A stretch of DNA of 64,000 nucleotides from Planctopirus ephydatiae (GTDB lineage Bacteria > Planctomycetota > Planctomycetia > Planctomycetales > Planctomycetaceae): positions 1,627,001 to 1,691,000 of the forward strand of contig NZ_CP036299.1 in assembly GCF_007752345.1 (NCBI RefSeq), given 5' to 3'. Numbering within the stretch: position 1 is the first letter of the stretch; each line of letters begins with the position of its first letter. Position numbers and translations under genes: made by a program. Below the pieces are notes generated by a model that saw nothing but the letters and a program-made list of their open reading frames with translations, had not been told where the DNA came from and did not search any database. Shown here piece by piece: positions 53,982-63,401 of the stretch.

Positions 53982-55481
53982 TTGATCGATGTGATTGCGA
54001 CGATGGGATTCGTTGCATCGACAGGAATGATGGAAGTTTCCAGCGACAGGTTGACCGTGCACGATTACGACGCAGCGATCCGGTTTCTGCTCCATCGCGT
54101 GAATTATGAGCGGGCTCATGCCGACTCATTGCGCGGTGAAACATTGAAGCTTGGCCGGATGCAGCGACTGCTGGAAAGGATTGGTCATCCTGAGCAGAAG
54201 ATTCCCGTCGTGCATATTGCCGGCACGAAAGGAAAGGGCTCAACTTCGACGATGGTGGGCAACCTGCTCAGGGGAGCGGGACTCTCTGTGGGCCTGTTTA
54301 CATCGCCTCATATTCACCGGCTCGAAGAGCGATTTATTGTTAATGGCGAACTGCCCAGCGAAGAAGAAGTTCGACAACTGGTCGAAGATCTTGTTCCCGT
54401 GATTGAGCAGATGGATCGCGAGGGCCCCGAGTGGCATGTCACCTTCTTTGAAGCAGTGACGGCCATGGCCTGGATGCATTACATGCGTAAGCAGGTGCAG
54501 ATCGCGGTGTTGGAAGTGGGGTTGGGTGGGCGGCTCGATTCAACAAATATTTGCCAGCCACTGGTCTGCGTCATTACGAACATCAGCCGGGATCACACAC
54601 AGATTCTTGGTGCGACGACGGATCTGATTGCCAGAGAAAAAGCGGGGATCATTAAGGCAAATGTTCCTGTGGTGAGTGGTGTACTGGATGAGTTGGCCCG
54701 GCCTGTGATCGCGGCGATTGCGAAAGAACGTGATGCTCCTCTATGGCAATTGGGAGAGCAGCTTTTCTGCCGCAGCCTCGATGAAAGGTCACCAGATGAT
54801 CCTGGCAAACGACAGATCGCCGTCTCTGCGACGAATGCTCCGTGGGGCGAGGGTGAAGTCTTGTGCCGGGTTCCGCTATTGGGGAAACATCAGGAATCGA
54901 ACACGACCCTCGCCTTATTTGCCGGTCTGCTGGCCTGGGAAAGATGGCGAGGCACTCATGACGGGCGGAAATGGCTGGCTGTACGAGAGAATCGCGATGA
55001 CGGGAAACTGGATCGAATGGTGGTCGGCCTGGAAAATTCGGTCTGGCCAGGGCGGATTGAACTGATTCCCGGGAAGCCGCCCATTATTCTCGATGCAGCA
55101 CATAACTGGGCATCGATGAACGCACTTTTTAATACGCTGCAAGACGAGTTCAAAGACTGCCGACTCACGGTGATTTTTGGAACCACACGTGACAAGGATG
55201 TCTCGGGGCTGATGCGATTGGTACGGCATCACGCGGATCGACTGATCCTCACGAAATATCAGGAGAATCCGCGAGGAGTCAGCGTGCAGGAACTGTCGAT
55301 CGTTGCCCGCACGATCAGCGACCAGCCCTTTCTGACGGCTGCGACACCGATGGAAGGATTAGCGATGGCTCGAGAAGTTTGTGGCCAGTCCAGTGATGGT
55401 AAAGCCAACGACCTGATTGTGATTACTGGTTCATTTTATCTGATTGCCGAGGTTCGCGGGTCGATTCTCGCACGTGAATGA
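53982..55481 (+). CDS. folC: Folylpolyglutamate synthase / dihydrofolate synthase
   Basis: This 499-residue enzyme belongs to the Mur-ligase-like FolC family. It adds glutamate to dihydropteroate and to folates using ATP, in the cytoplasm. The P-loop GTKGKGS is at residues 81-87. The segments LFTSPHIHRLEERF, LEVGLGGRLDSTN and ITNISRDHTQILG are all FolC-type, and the C-terminal ligand-binding domain includes DAAHNWASM and VIFGTTRDKD. A TTG at 53982 is preceded by GAGGGA eight bases upstream, which supports it. ATGs at 54003 and 54027 are alternatives. The family part starts near residue 28 in either case, so the choice changes only a short N-terminal extension. It stands alone in its orientation. 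Confidence 0.93.
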   Translation: MIDVIATMGFVASTGMMEVSSDRLTVHDYDAAIRFLLHRVNYERAHADSLRGETLKLGRMQRLLERIGHPEQKIPVVHIAGTKGKGSTSTMVGNLLRGAGLSVGLFTSPHIHRLEERFIVNGELPSEEEVRQLVEDLVPVIEQMDREGPEWHVTFFEAVTAMAWMHYMRKQVQIAVLEVGLGGRLDSTNICQPLVCVITNISRDHTQILGATTDLIAREKAGIIKANVPVVSGVLDELARPVIAAIAKERDAPLWQLGEQLFCRSLDERSPDDPGKRQIAVSATNAPWGEGEVLCRVPLLGKHQESNTTLALFAGLLAWERWRGTHDGRKWLAVRENRDDGKLDRMVVGLENSVWPGRIELIPGKPPIILDAAHNWASMNALFNTLQDEFKDCRLTVIFGTTRDKDVSGLMRLVRHHADRLILTKYQENPRGVSVQELSIVARTISDQPFLTAATPMEGLAMAREVCGQSSDGKANDLIVITGSFYLIAEVRGSILARE

Positions 55482-55509
55482 TCACTCGCTGACACACAGA
55501 CCGTCAACG

Positions 55510-55546
55510 AAAAAGCGGTGCATGACCAACTTGGCCATGCACCGCT
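55510..55546 (-). terminator. Rho-independent terminator of the His-rich lipoprotein gene
   Basis: AGCGGTGCATG (55514-55524) and CATGCACCGCT (55536-55546) form a perfect 11-bp stem around an 11-base loop. On the minus strand the stem is followed at once by TTTTT (complement of the A-run at 55510-55514). It lies 55 bases downstream of the lipoprotein stop codon and between convergent genes, so it may also help end folC transcription. Confidence 0.8.
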
Positions 55547-55601
55547 GAAAGTCATGCCTGATCACTTCAACGAACAGCGAGAAGGCTTTATTGAAGCGAA
55601 G

Positions 55602-56183
55602 TTACTTCTTTTCTTCGGGAGCCTTGTCAGCAGGAGCTTTTTCCTTGCTGTCATGATCATGGTCGTGGTCGTGATCGTGATCCATGTGGACATCAAGAAA
55701 CGGGGTGTAGACCTTTTCGTCGATCGTGATCTTGGCTGTCCCGTGAATGAAGCCAGCTTCGATCAGTTCGTGAATTTTTGCTTCGTCAACGAGTTCATAG
55801 CGAGACGTTTTGCCGTCGGCTTCGCCTTCGAGTGGAGTTGCCTTGAGCACGAGCTTATCGCCCCCTTCGCCAGCCAGTTCCACTTCGGTGGCGGTCGAGG
55901 TGTAAGGAGTCTTTCCGTCGCTCCCCAGAAGGAAAATGATGAGCGCATGGCGTTTGCCATCGACCACAAGTTCACCCTGAACATCTTTGAAATCTTTGGC
56001 AAGTGAGAACAGGCTGCCACCATTCGGGCCGGCAGGCCCATGTTCGTGGCCGTGGTCGTCGTGACCTGTTTCCTGCTTTAACTGGGTTGCAGTCTTGTAA
56101 TCGCCACTGCCACCACAACCGAGAGTGAAAGTTGTCAACACGCAAAGTGCAGTCGCCAGTTTGAATCCATTGAAAGTTTGCAT
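55602..56183 (-). CDS. His-rich metal-binding lipoprotein
   Basis: This 193-residue protein has a lipoprotein signal with the lipobox ending at Cys23 (FTLGC), so it should be membrane-anchored facing the periplasm. The mature part starts with HDDHGHEHGPAG and ends with HMDHDHDHDHDHDS. These two His/Asp tracts can bind zinc, nickel or similar ions. Between them is a folded region with strands GELVVDGKRHALIIFLLG and GTAKITIDEKVYTPF. The Ala/Lys-rich tail (KAPADKAPEEKK) is disordered. Such His-rich lipoproteins may buffer metals or feed a transporter, but no transporter is adjacent, so the role is inferred from composition. Confidence 0.8.
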   Translation of the reverse strand: MQTFNGFKLATALCVLTTFTLGCGGSGDYKTATQLKQETGHDDHGHEHGPAGPNGGSLFSLAKDFKDVQGELVVDGKRHALIIFLLGSDGKTPYTSTATEVELAGEGGDKLVLKATPLEGEADGKTSRYELVDEAKIHELIEAGFIHGTAKITIDEKVYTPFLDVHMDHDHDHDHDHDSKEKAPADKAPEEKK

Positions 56184-56313
56184 CGAAGCTTCCAGTCTGC
56201 AAAAGAGAAAGAGGTGTAAGACGTGTTGTTCAAGCCTGTTGGGAACGAGTCAATCTAACTGCTGGAAACAATATTGCAATTGAATTGCGAAAATTAATCA
56301 GGATTCGAAAGTG

Positions 56314-57249
56314 TCAATCTTTTCGGGGATATCGCTCGACGTGGATCCCGTCACGACCATGCCGCTTGACATGATACATGGCTTGATCGGCCAGCGACAG
56401 GCATGTGATTGGATCCGGGACTATCTCGGAGAATAAGACCACACCCACGCTGAAAGTGGTGGCTGTTCGTGCGTTGGTAACTTGAGCCCGCAGGTTCGCC
56501 AGAAGTTTCTCGACGAGACTCAAAACCTGAATCTCATCCATATCAGCAATCAGAATTGCAAACTCATCCCCACCTAATCGGGCAGCGGCATCTTCTTGGC
56601 GAATGTTTTGGCTCAGGACTTCGCCGACGATTTTGAGGAGGGCGTCGCCCACCTGATGGCCTTGTTCGTCGTTTACTGTCTTGAATCGATCGCAGTCGAT
56701 ATAGACCACAGCAAAGGGATGTTGCTCTTTGCACGAGATCAGGATCCACTCTTGAAGGATCTCTTCAAATCCACGGGCATTCAGCAAACCTGTGACAGGA
56801 TCCCGGCGCGAGCGAACCTGTTCGGCAATGAGTTGATTGCGAAGATGTTGACCCCACACAGCGCTTAACAGGCAGACCGCCAGCAGTGAGATTGTACTAC
56901 CGGTGGAGATGCCCGGCCGCCAGATCGATTGAAACGTCATGTAGGCAGTCCCCAGGCCTGCAAACAACCATGGCCAGATGGCTGTGGCGTAATAAGCGAT
57001 GGCCGCAAATGCGACAGGAAAGATCCAGCGGAATTCACCGGGGGCAGCAAGGAGGCAACGCAAAAGTATGGCGACGACAATCACCCAGACAACCAGTTGG
57101 TGAATCCAGGGATGGCTGGTCTTCAAGCGTGAAACACTTTTTTCTCGCGACTTACCCGACCGGTTCCACCACGAGAAAGGCTCACGATGCCCAGGTTGAT
57201 CCTGAGCATCGAGAGCAAATTTCGGTTTGGTGAATGAACTGGGAAGCAT
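56314..57249 (-). CDS. Membrane-bound diguanylate cyclase (GGDEF)
   Basis: This 311-residue protein has several hydrophobic helices in residues 45-145, then a complete GGDEF domain. DPVTGLLNARGF opens the domain, DCDRFKTVND binds metal and nucleotide, and the catalytic loop is GGDEF at 226-230. An inhibitory I-site RQED starts at residue 217, five residues before GGDEF, so feedback inhibition by c-di-GMP is expected. It makes c-di-GMP from GTP and thus links some membrane-level signal to attachment or motility. The sensor part has no recognised domain. No EAL protein is nearby. Confidence 0.93.
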   Translation of the reverse strand: MLPSSFTKPKFALDAQDQPGHREPFSWWNRSGKSREKSVSRLKTSHPWIHQLVVWVIVVAILLRCLLAAPGEFRWIFPVAFAAIAYYATAIWPWLFAGLGTAYMTFQSIWRPGISTGSTISLLAVCLLSAVWGQHLRNQLIAEQVRSRRDPVTGLLNARGFEEILQEWILISCKEQHPFAVVYIDCDRFKTVNDEQGHQVGDALLKIVGEVLSQNIRQEDAAARLGGDEFAILIADMDEIQVLSLVEKLLANLRAQVTNARTATTFSVGVVLFSEIVPDPITCLSLADQAMYHVKRHGRDGIHVERYPRKD

Positions 57250-57334
57250 AAAGTCTCAAGCGGCCAAACGTGGAGTGATCCGCTTGCCCGGAAGTCGGTT
57301 CGGCAGAGCCTGACAAGCACTGGGCACGTAATGG

Positions 57335-58366
57335 CTACCTTTTGGAAGTGTTGGTTTTGGTAGTGTTTTTTCGGCTGTTCTGGTTGGTGGTTTTTGGGGA
57401 GGAGTCGGTCTTCTTATCAGCATCAGGGCTCGTGCTATCTGACCAGAGCCAGCGCATGGCGTCGGGGAAGATGACGCCGCCGTGATTGCCGTTGTGAGCA
57501 CCTTTGCCTTCGACGATTTTGTAATCGTAGCCTTTATACTTAAAAGAACTGGCCATCTGCTTATTGGCGAGATACCAGTTGCCGAACTGATTGTCGACAT
57601 CGAACTCGTTGGCTTGCAGGAAGACCTTGATGGGTTTTTTCTCGGTCTTGCGGATGAGCGTGGGGTAGACATAGCCGCCACGGATATCGGTAAAGCTTCC
57701 GACCTGTGTCATGACTTTGCGGAAACTGTCGGGGCGTTCCCACGCGACGGTGAAGGCACAAATCCCACCTGACGAAATTCCGCAGATCGCGCGTTGGTTG
57801 GAATCATCAGTAATGTTGTATTTGGCTTTGACACGCGGGAGCACGTCTTCGTGCAGGAAGCGGGCATAGGTATCACCCAATGAATCGTACTCCACACTGC
57901 GGTGATCGGTTTTCCAGGGAGTTTCAGGAAGTTTTCCCTTATTGCCCGGATTGATGAAGACGGCAATGATGGGTGGTAATTCTTTGGCATGAATCAGATT
58001 GTCGAGGACAACGGGAGCTCGAAAGTCACCTTTCTCACCCAGATAGGTATGTCCATCCTGAAAGACCATGAGGGCTGTCGGTTCGCCCTTGTATTGAGCG
58101 GGAACGTAGATCGCGCACTCGCGAAATGTGCCGGGATAGACCTTACTGTCATTCAGTTCGAACTTTTCAATCTTGCCGCGAGGCACGCCTTCTTTACGCT
58201 CGGAATCAGGGCCGTGCTCGTACTTTTGAGGCTCTTCCGCTTTCAATACCGATACGTGGCTTAACAGGAAGCACACAATGGCTCCGTATGAAAGAGTCGA
58301 GGCGATTCCCCACAGACGGGAACGGAGTAATGAATGTGGAGAAGTCGTGGTGGTTGTCGGTTTCAT
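57335..58366 (-). CDS. Secreted esterase, enterochelin-esterase/EsteraseD-like
   Basis: This 343-residue alpha/beta hydrolase is exported by an N-terminal signal (STLSYGAIVCFLLSHVSVLKA, with the basic part preceding). The nucleophile is Ser198 in ICGISSGGIC, and a likely catalytic His lies in GAHNGNHGG in the last third. DDSNQRAICGISSGG and the preceding VKAKYNI are typical of the enterochelin-esterase-like (Esterase_phd) group, which cleaves carbohydrate or siderophore esters. The start is supported by GGAGAATCC upstream. The C-terminal 45 residues are Lys/Thr/Asp-rich and disordered. The natural substrate is unknown; a plant or polysaccharide ester is likely given the organism's lifestyle. 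Confidence 0.88.
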   Translation of the reverse strand: MKPTTTTTSPHSLLRSRLWGIASTLSYGAIVCFLLSHVSVLKAEEPQKYEHGPDSERKEGVPRGKIEKFELNDSKVYPGTFRECAIYVPAQYKGEPTALMVFQDGHTYLGEKGDFRAPVVLDNLIHAKELPPIIAVFINPGNKGKLPETPWKTDHRSVEYDSLGDTYARFLHEDVLPRVKAKYNITDDSNQRAICGISSGGICAFTVAWERPDSFRKVMTQVGSFTDIRGGYVYPTLIRKTEKKPIKVFLQANEFDVDNQFGNWYLANKQMASSFKYKGYDYKIVEGKGAHNGNHGGVIFPDAMRWLWSDSTSPDADKKTDSSPKTTNQNSRKNTTKTNTSKR

Positions 58367-58683
58367 GTGGATTCTCCGCGATGGAACTCGAAGTCAGGAT
58401 GTGGCGTCGAAGGTGTCAGAAGACTGTTCGTGCTGGAAAGCTCATTTAAGAGACCGAAGATCTCATCGATGGACCTCTCCAACTGATCATTCCGTTATGG
58501 AAGCATGGAGAAGTTTTGATTGACTTTCCAGAGGGCGAACGAGGAATTTGAGTCAGAGGCAGAATTCGCTCCGGCTGTCCAGCCAAGAGAACTGAGACGG
58601 TGCGCTTGACGATCGGGCCGTGCCAACAAACGATATGGATTGATGACCGTTTTACTGAAACCGCAATTTTCCAAGGATGATTG
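58367..58683. other. Intergenic region between divergent esterase and carboxypeptidase genes
   Basis: About 317 bases hold the two promoters. Minus-strand reading frames within it are shadows without domain content. No structure was recognised. Confidence 0.5.
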
Positions 58684-60207
58684 ATGTCCAGTGCTGCTGC
58701 AGCATCTAACGGCCCGTATGAAGAACTTTGCCAGCAACTCCGCGAAGTTGCGGTACTGAGTTCATGCAATGCTGTCCTGTCGTGGGATGAACAGACCGGT
58801 ATGCCTGCCGAAGGATCTGCGTTTCGTGCCGAGCAGGTGGGGATGATTGCTGGCCTCGTCCATGAAAAAGCCACCCATCTTCGTGTGGGGGAATTGCTGC
58901 AGGAGTTGTCTCAGGCCACGACCGATGAAGACTCGGTGGTTGCCGCCAATATTCGCGAAGCTCGTCGCAATTACGAGAGATCAAAGAAACTCCCCAGGCG
59001 GCTTGTCGAAGAGTTATCCAAGACCACGAGCCTGGCTCAACAAGCCTGGATCAAGGCCCGCAAAGATCAGGATTTTCCTGCATTTCTGCCTTGGCTCGAG
59101 AAGATGGTTCTCTTGAAACGAGAAGAAGCTCAGGTTGTGGGCTATGGCAATGGGCACCCTTATGACGCCCTGCTCGATGAATACGAACCCGGGGCCACAG
59201 CTGCCTCGATTCAGGAAGTCTTTGGAGCCTTGCGACCAAGGCTTGTTGATCTGATCGGGCGTATTCAAGGGGCATCGACGAAACCCGGTAAAGAAATCGT
59301 GGAGCGGCATTTTCCCAAAGCGGCCCAAAAGGTGTTTGCCGAGGCAGCGGCTCGTTGTATTGGCTTTAGCTTTGAGCGAGGCAGGCTCGATGAATCGGCC
59401 CATCCATTCTGCTCAGGGGTGGGGCCTGGTGATGTGCGGTTGACCACAAGATATCTGGATCATCATTTCAACTCGGCATTTTTTGGTGTCCTGCACGAAG
59501 CGGGGCATGGGATTTACGAACAGGGCTTGCCTGAAGATCAGTTTGGTCTGGGATGTGGGACAGCCTGTTCGCTGGGAGTTCACGAATCTCAGTCGCGGCT
59601 TTGGGAAAACTTTGTGGGCCGAAGTATGTCCTTCTGGAATTACTTTTATCCCGGGGCAGTGCAGGCCTTTCCTAATGTACTGAAAGAAGTCAGCCAGGAC
59701 GAGTTTTATCAGGCGATTAACGTCGTGGAGCCATCGTTCATTCGAGTCGAGGCCGATGAGGCCACGTATAATCTGCACATCATGCTGAGGTTTGAAATTG
59801 AACTGAAGCTGATTTCTGGTGAGCTGAAGCCTGCCGATCTGCCATCGGCCTGGAACAGTGCTTTCCAGCGGGATTTTTCGATTGTGCCTCCTAACGATGC
59901 TGTGGGATGCATGCAGGACATTCACTGGAGTGCCGGGCTGTTTGGTTACTTTCCCACTTATGCTCTGGGCAATCTTTATGCGGGGATGCTGTTTGAAGCG
60001 GCCAGTCGAGATCTGGGCGAATTGCAGGCTCAGTTTTCCCGTGGGGAGTTTCTGCCTTTGAAGGAATGGCTCAAGGAAAAAGTTCATCAGTGGGGACGCC
60101 GATACACAGCCCCGGCTCTGATCGAAAAAGCCACTGGGCAAAAACTGACACATGAGCCGCTCTTGCGGCATCTGGAAGCGAAATACGCTGCGATTTATTC
60201 ATTGTAA
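58684..60207 (+). CDS. Carboxypeptidase Taq-type metallopeptidase (M32)
   Basis: This 507-residue protein is a complete M32 carboxypeptidase. These thermostable-type enzymes remove C-terminal residues from peptides in the cytoplasm using zinc. The zinc motif HEAGH is at 271-275, with Glu272 as the catalytic base. HESQSRLWEN (from His300) supplies the third ligand Glu301 and is diagnostic for the family. The start is the ATG at 58684. An in-frame TTG just before it is unlikely. There is no signal peptide. It is the first plus-strand gene after the esterase and is followed by the thioredoxin-like gene 94 bases on. Confidence 0.95.
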   Translation: MSSAAAASNGPYEELCQQLREVAVLSSCNAVLSWDEQTGMPAEGSAFRAEQVGMIAGLVHEKATHLRVGELLQELSQATTDEDSVVAANIREARRNYERSKKLPRRLVEELSKTTSLAQQAWIKARKDQDFPAFLPWLEKMVLLKREEAQVVGYGNGHPYDALLDEYEPGATAASIQEVFGALRPRLVDLIGRIQGASTKPGKEIVERHFPKAAQKVFAEAAARCIGFSFERGRLDESAHPFCSGVGPGDVRLTTRYLDHHFNSAFFGVLHEAGHGIYEQGLPEDQFGLGCGTACSLGVHESQSRLWENFVGRSMSFWNYFYPGAVQAFPNVLKEVSQDEFYQAINVVEPSFIRVEADEATYNLHIMLRFEIELKLISGELKPADLPSAWNSAFQRDFSIVPPNDAVGCMQDIHWSAGLFGYFPTYALGNLYAGMLFEAASRDLGELQAQFSRGEFLPLKEWLKEKVHQWGRRYTAPALIEKATGQKLTHEPLLRHLEAKYAAIYSL

Positions 60208-60301
60208 GGCTGTGTTTAAACAATCAGATCTTGGCCAGCCCTTTAAGGGGATCGCCAGGATCAACTTGGCGGTGACCAACCGCTGACTGAGGAGTTAGAT
60301 C

Positions 60302-60823
60302 ATGTCTCAGCGAGCATTTTTATATACGCTGGCCGGTGTGGTGATCGCTGTGGTGATCTTCACTCGCATTTACTTTCCCACAAAAACCGGGGGAGAGTTC
60401 CAGAGACAGGGAGCTTTGCCTGCATTTGCGGAGCAAGGTTGGATCAATGGGCCCGGCCCGACGGCCGAAGAACTGAAAGGAAAAGTTCTCGTTATTGATC
60501 TATGGGCATTCTGGTGCGGGCCCTGTAAGCGGGCTGTGCCCGAAATCATTGCGTTGCAAGAGACCTTCGAACCTAAGGGTGTGGTCTTTCTGGGAGTGAC
60601 CAATGAGGGACAAGAGCGGCTGAAAGAAAGTGAAGCGTTTGTCAAAGAGACTGCCATTCCATGGCCGAACGCTTATGGTGCCGAGGCATTTTTTGATGAA
60701 CTGTCGGTCGAAGGAATCCCGACAATTCTCGTAGTGGGACGTGATGGACAGATTGTCTGGCGCGAACATCACCCTGAGGGTATTGAGAAAGCCATTGAGA
60801 CGGCACTTGCTGAGGTGAAGTGA
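60302..60823 (+). CDS. TlpA-like membrane-anchored thioredoxin
   Basis: This 173-residue protein has an N-terminal membrane anchor (FLYTLAGVVIAVVIF, residues 6-20), so the thioredoxin domain should face the periplasm. The redox motif WCGPC spans residues 71-75 (Cys72 and Cys75), and VEGIPTILVVG supplies the cis-proline. It is of the TlpA/ResA type, which reduces disulfides in cytochrome c apoproteins or other exported proteins. GAGGAG just before the ATG is a strong ribosome site. It may serve c-type cytochromes such as the CxxCH-containing proteins at the left of the window, but this is only plausible. Confidence 0.92.
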   Translation: MSQRAFLYTLAGVVIAVVIFTRIYFPTKTGGEFQRQGALPAFAEQGWINGPGPTAEELKGKVLVIDLWAFWCGPCKRAVPEIIALQETFEPKGVVFLGVTNEGQERLKESEAFVKETAIPWPNAYGAEAFFDELSVEGIPTILVVGRDGQIVWREHHPEGIEKAIETALAEVK

Positions 60824-60825
60824 CT

Positions 60826-61899
60826 TCAGGCGCGATCCCAGGCGAAGCTCATGATATCGGCAATCGTACTCGTGCCCAGTGCCAGCATGACGAGTCGATC
60901 AAAACCTAACGAGACACCTGTGGCTGATGGGAAATTGGCAGCCATGGCCGACATGAGACGTTGTGGAGGTTTAATCGGGGGAAGCCCCGCCTTCTCGCGC
61001 AGGCGGGCGTGCGTTTGAGCGCGATGGGCCAATTCCACCGGATCAGTCAGTTCGTGATAGCCATTGCAAAGCTCAACCCCATCAATATAAAGCTCGAATC
61101 GATTGGCCACTTCCGGCCCGGCAGGATAGAGCGGCCTGGTCGTGGCCAACCCTGCCTGTGAAGCGGGATAATCCATCAAAAAAACCGGTCGCTCAAAGCC
61201 GAGGCGAGGTTCAATGGCATTCACGAGCAGATAATTCAGCCAGCCATCGCGGTCATCTTCATTGAGGCTGGGCAGATCCAGCTGCAGTTGTCGAGCTTTC
61301 GCAATCAGTTCCACCACGGGAACATCCAGAGCAGCCAGACCCAGAAATCTTTCGAACGCGGAACTATAGGTTAATCGCTCGAATGCCGTTGAGGGGAGCA
61401 ATCGGCCACTGCTGACTGGTCGTGAAAAATCATGGGTTCGGGGTGCCGTTTGTATTCTCAGTCGGGTCGCTTCGGAGAAGAAGAGGCGGATGAAGTTCTC
61501 GACAAACTGGATCTGATCAGTGAGTTCACCTTCAGGAAAGTACCACTCCAGCAGTGTGAATTCGGGATTATGCCTGGGTCCGAAATCTCCTTTGCGGAAC
61601 CCTCTGCTGAATTGAAAGATGGGGCCTGAGCCAGCGGCGAGCAATCGCTTCATGTGCGCTTCGGGAGACGTCTGCAGAAACAAATGTCGTTCCGTCACGG
61701 CGTCTGTCGTGATAAAGGGATCACTCCAACTATCGAGAACCATTTCTGATGACAGAATCGGCGTGGTCACTTCCCAGTACCCCGCCTGCAGAAAAAACTG
61801 ACGTGCTGCAGCCATTAAGCTGGAGCGTAGCTTCAGGAGACTCATCGAAGCCGAAGGGAGATAGTCATCAGCCAGCACGTCGGTTGTTCTTTCCATCAC
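60826..61899 (-). CDS. epmA: EF-P lysine ligase, EpmA (PoxA/GenX) type
   Basis: This 357-residue protein is a truncated class II lysyl-tRNA synthetase. It lacks the N-terminal anticodon-binding domain, which is the mark of EpmA. The class II motifs are present: FRKGDFGPRHNPEFTLLEWY (motif 2 region) and GVSLGFDRLVML (motif 3). ELCNGYHEL resembles the amino-acid-binding loop. EpmA attaches beta-lysine or lysine to elongation factor P, easing ribosome stalling at proline runs. The partner enzymes EpmB and EF-P are not in the window. It lies 11 bases after the PQQ-propeller gene on the same strand, so co-transcription is likely. Confidence 0.9.
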   Translation of the reverse strand: MMERTTDVLADDYLPSASMSLLKLRSSLMAAARQFFLQAGYWEVTTPILSSEMVLDSWSDPFITTDAVTERHLFLQTSPEAHMKRLLAAGSGPIFQFSRGFRKGDFGPRHNPEFTLLEWYFPEGELTDQIQFVENFIRLFFSEATRLRIQTAPRTHDFSRPVSSGRLLPSTAFERLTYSSAFERFLGLAALDVPVVELIAKARQLQLDLPSLNEDDRDGWLNYLLVNAIEPRLGFERPVFLMDYPASQAGLATTRPLYPAGPEVANRFELYIDGVELCNGYHELTDPVELAHRAQTHARLREKAGLPPIKPPQRLMSAMAANFPSATGVSLGFDRLVMLALGTSTIADIMSFAWDRA

Positions 61900-61910
61900 A
61901 AAGCGGAAGT

Positions 61911-63236
61911 TCAGTTGTTCGCCAGATTGTAGACCATCAAAACATCCTGATCACGCAGGTAGAGCTTTCCACCAACAACCACGGGATGCGACCAGCAGGG
62001 ATCGTTGGTAACTTTGGGGCGGAACGAACCTTTGAGGTTGTAGCTGTCGGGAGTGGCTGCCACGAGGGCGACTTCTCCGGATTGATAGCGGAAAAGGATA
62101 TTGCCATCCGCAGCGACAACAGCCGCTGAGCCCGAACCAGCACCTCGCTGGCGGCCACCCCAGACGATCTTGCCAGTTTTCCACTCGACACAGACCGGGA
62201 AGCCATTGTTATGGCCATGGCCCATATAGACATAATCGCCCAGCATGACCATGCCGCCGTGATGGTTCTGCAGTTCATTGGCAGGTTTGTAGTAGACTTC
62301 GTCGGCTGAGAACTTGGTTCCTTTTTTGTTGATCTTCAGTAGAGCAGTCCCCCCTTCGCTGTAACCTGAGGAGGCGAAAATGTAGTCGCCACTGGCAATA
62401 GGTGTGGGGATGTTGGCCGTCGGATTGGCGACACGGTTGTATCCCCACAGTGGCTGGCCGTTGGTGGCACGCACACCGATGACGCCGCGGCCCACGAGTT
62501 GAACATACTGCTTCACACCGCCCGCTTCGCTGACGATGATCGAAGAGTAACCTGCGCCGGAACCACCCGCTGTGCCAAAATCGGGAACTGCTGATTTCCA
62601 CATGAGTTTGCCAGTGCTTTTCTGCAGGGCGATGATCATTGCACTATTGCTGCCCGGTGTGCAGAGGACTCGCTCTTCGTCCACGAGTGGGGATTCGGAG
62701 AAGCCCCAGCTGGACATCATCTTGCCGCCGAACTCTTTGACGAAATCCTTGCGCCAGAGAGGCTTGCCATCGGCAGCATTCAGGCAGACGAGAGCCCCGC
62801 TGGAAGCGACGGCATAGACTTTGCCATCGGAGACTGCGGGAGTCGTTCGTGAGCCTTCGTACCCATGCTTGGGGACTTCATTGATAATAGGTGTAGCCCA
62901 CTTGATTTTTTTTGTGTTGAGATCGACAGCAAAGACCGACTGTGTGGAGCCTTTATTACCAGAGGTATACAGCACATCATCGACAATCGAGACACTCGCG
63001 TAGCCTGCCCCCAGACCTTCGACTTCGTAGAGCAGTTCAGGCTGCTTGGTTTCCCAGTTGGGAATGAGATCTTTATCGGTACTGATGGCATCACGATTGG
63101 GACCACGCCAACCGGGCCAGTCAGTTGTTCGTTCAGCAGCCAGAGCGAGTGGGGCAGCGATCGATAACATTGAGAAGCTCAGAGCCGATCTCCAAAGAGC
63201 TGCCCACGTGATGTTCTGCAATCGTCGTTGAATCAT
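61911..63236 (-). CDS. Secreted PQQ-like beta-propeller protein
   Basis: This 441-residue protein has an export signal (SALSFSMLSIAAPLALAAE) and then the WPGWRGP motif near residue 40, with which many planctomycete PQQ-repeat proteins begin. The rest is a beta-propeller with repeated strands such as VFAVDLNTKKIKW, LVCLNAADGKPLW and IIALQKSTGKLMW, of the PQQ/BamB-like type. It lacks the extra residues needed for an obvious PQQ-dehydrogenase active site, so it may be a scaffold or binding protein. AGAGGAAGC before the ATG at 63236 is a good ribosome site. It is probably the first gene of a two-gene unit with epmA. Confidence 0.9.
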   Translation of the reverse strand: MIQRRLQNITWAALWRSALSFSMLSIAAPLALAAERTTDWPGWRGPNRDAISTDKDLIPNWETKQPELLYEVEGLGAGYASVSIVDDVLYTSGNKGSTQSVFAVDLNTKKIKWATPIINEVPKHGYEGSRTTPAVSDGKVYAVASSGALVCLNAADGKPLWRKDFVKEFGGKMMSSWGFSESPLVDEERVLCTPGSNSAMIIALQKSTGKLMWKSAVPDFGTAGGSGAGYSSIIVSEAGGVKQYVQLVGRGVIGVRATNGQPLWGYNRVANPTANIPTPIASGDYIFASSGYSEGGTALLKINKKGTKFSADEVYYKPANELQNHHGGMVMLGDYVYMGHGHNNGFPVCVEWKTGKIVWGGRQRGAGSGSAAVVAADGNILFRYQSGEVALVAATPDSYNLKGSFRPKVTNDPCWSHPVVVGGKLYLRDQDVLMVYNLANN

Positions 63237-63401
63237 GTGCTTCCTCTTTTCGGAGTGGCTCGCGTGATTTTGAAATCAACCTGTGTTGATGTTGTCTTCT
63301 GTTCAACCGGCCAGATCAAGAGGCGGGTTGTTGGTTTTTATGTGAATCAGACAACTTGCACATATCGTTCACGATGCGAGTCATTCGCGATCAAGACAAG
63401 C

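Noticed and set aside
58446-58874. Minus-strand 142-codon frame at the start of the M32 gene
   Set aside because: It overlaps the M32 coding start on the other strand and shows no domain or export features.
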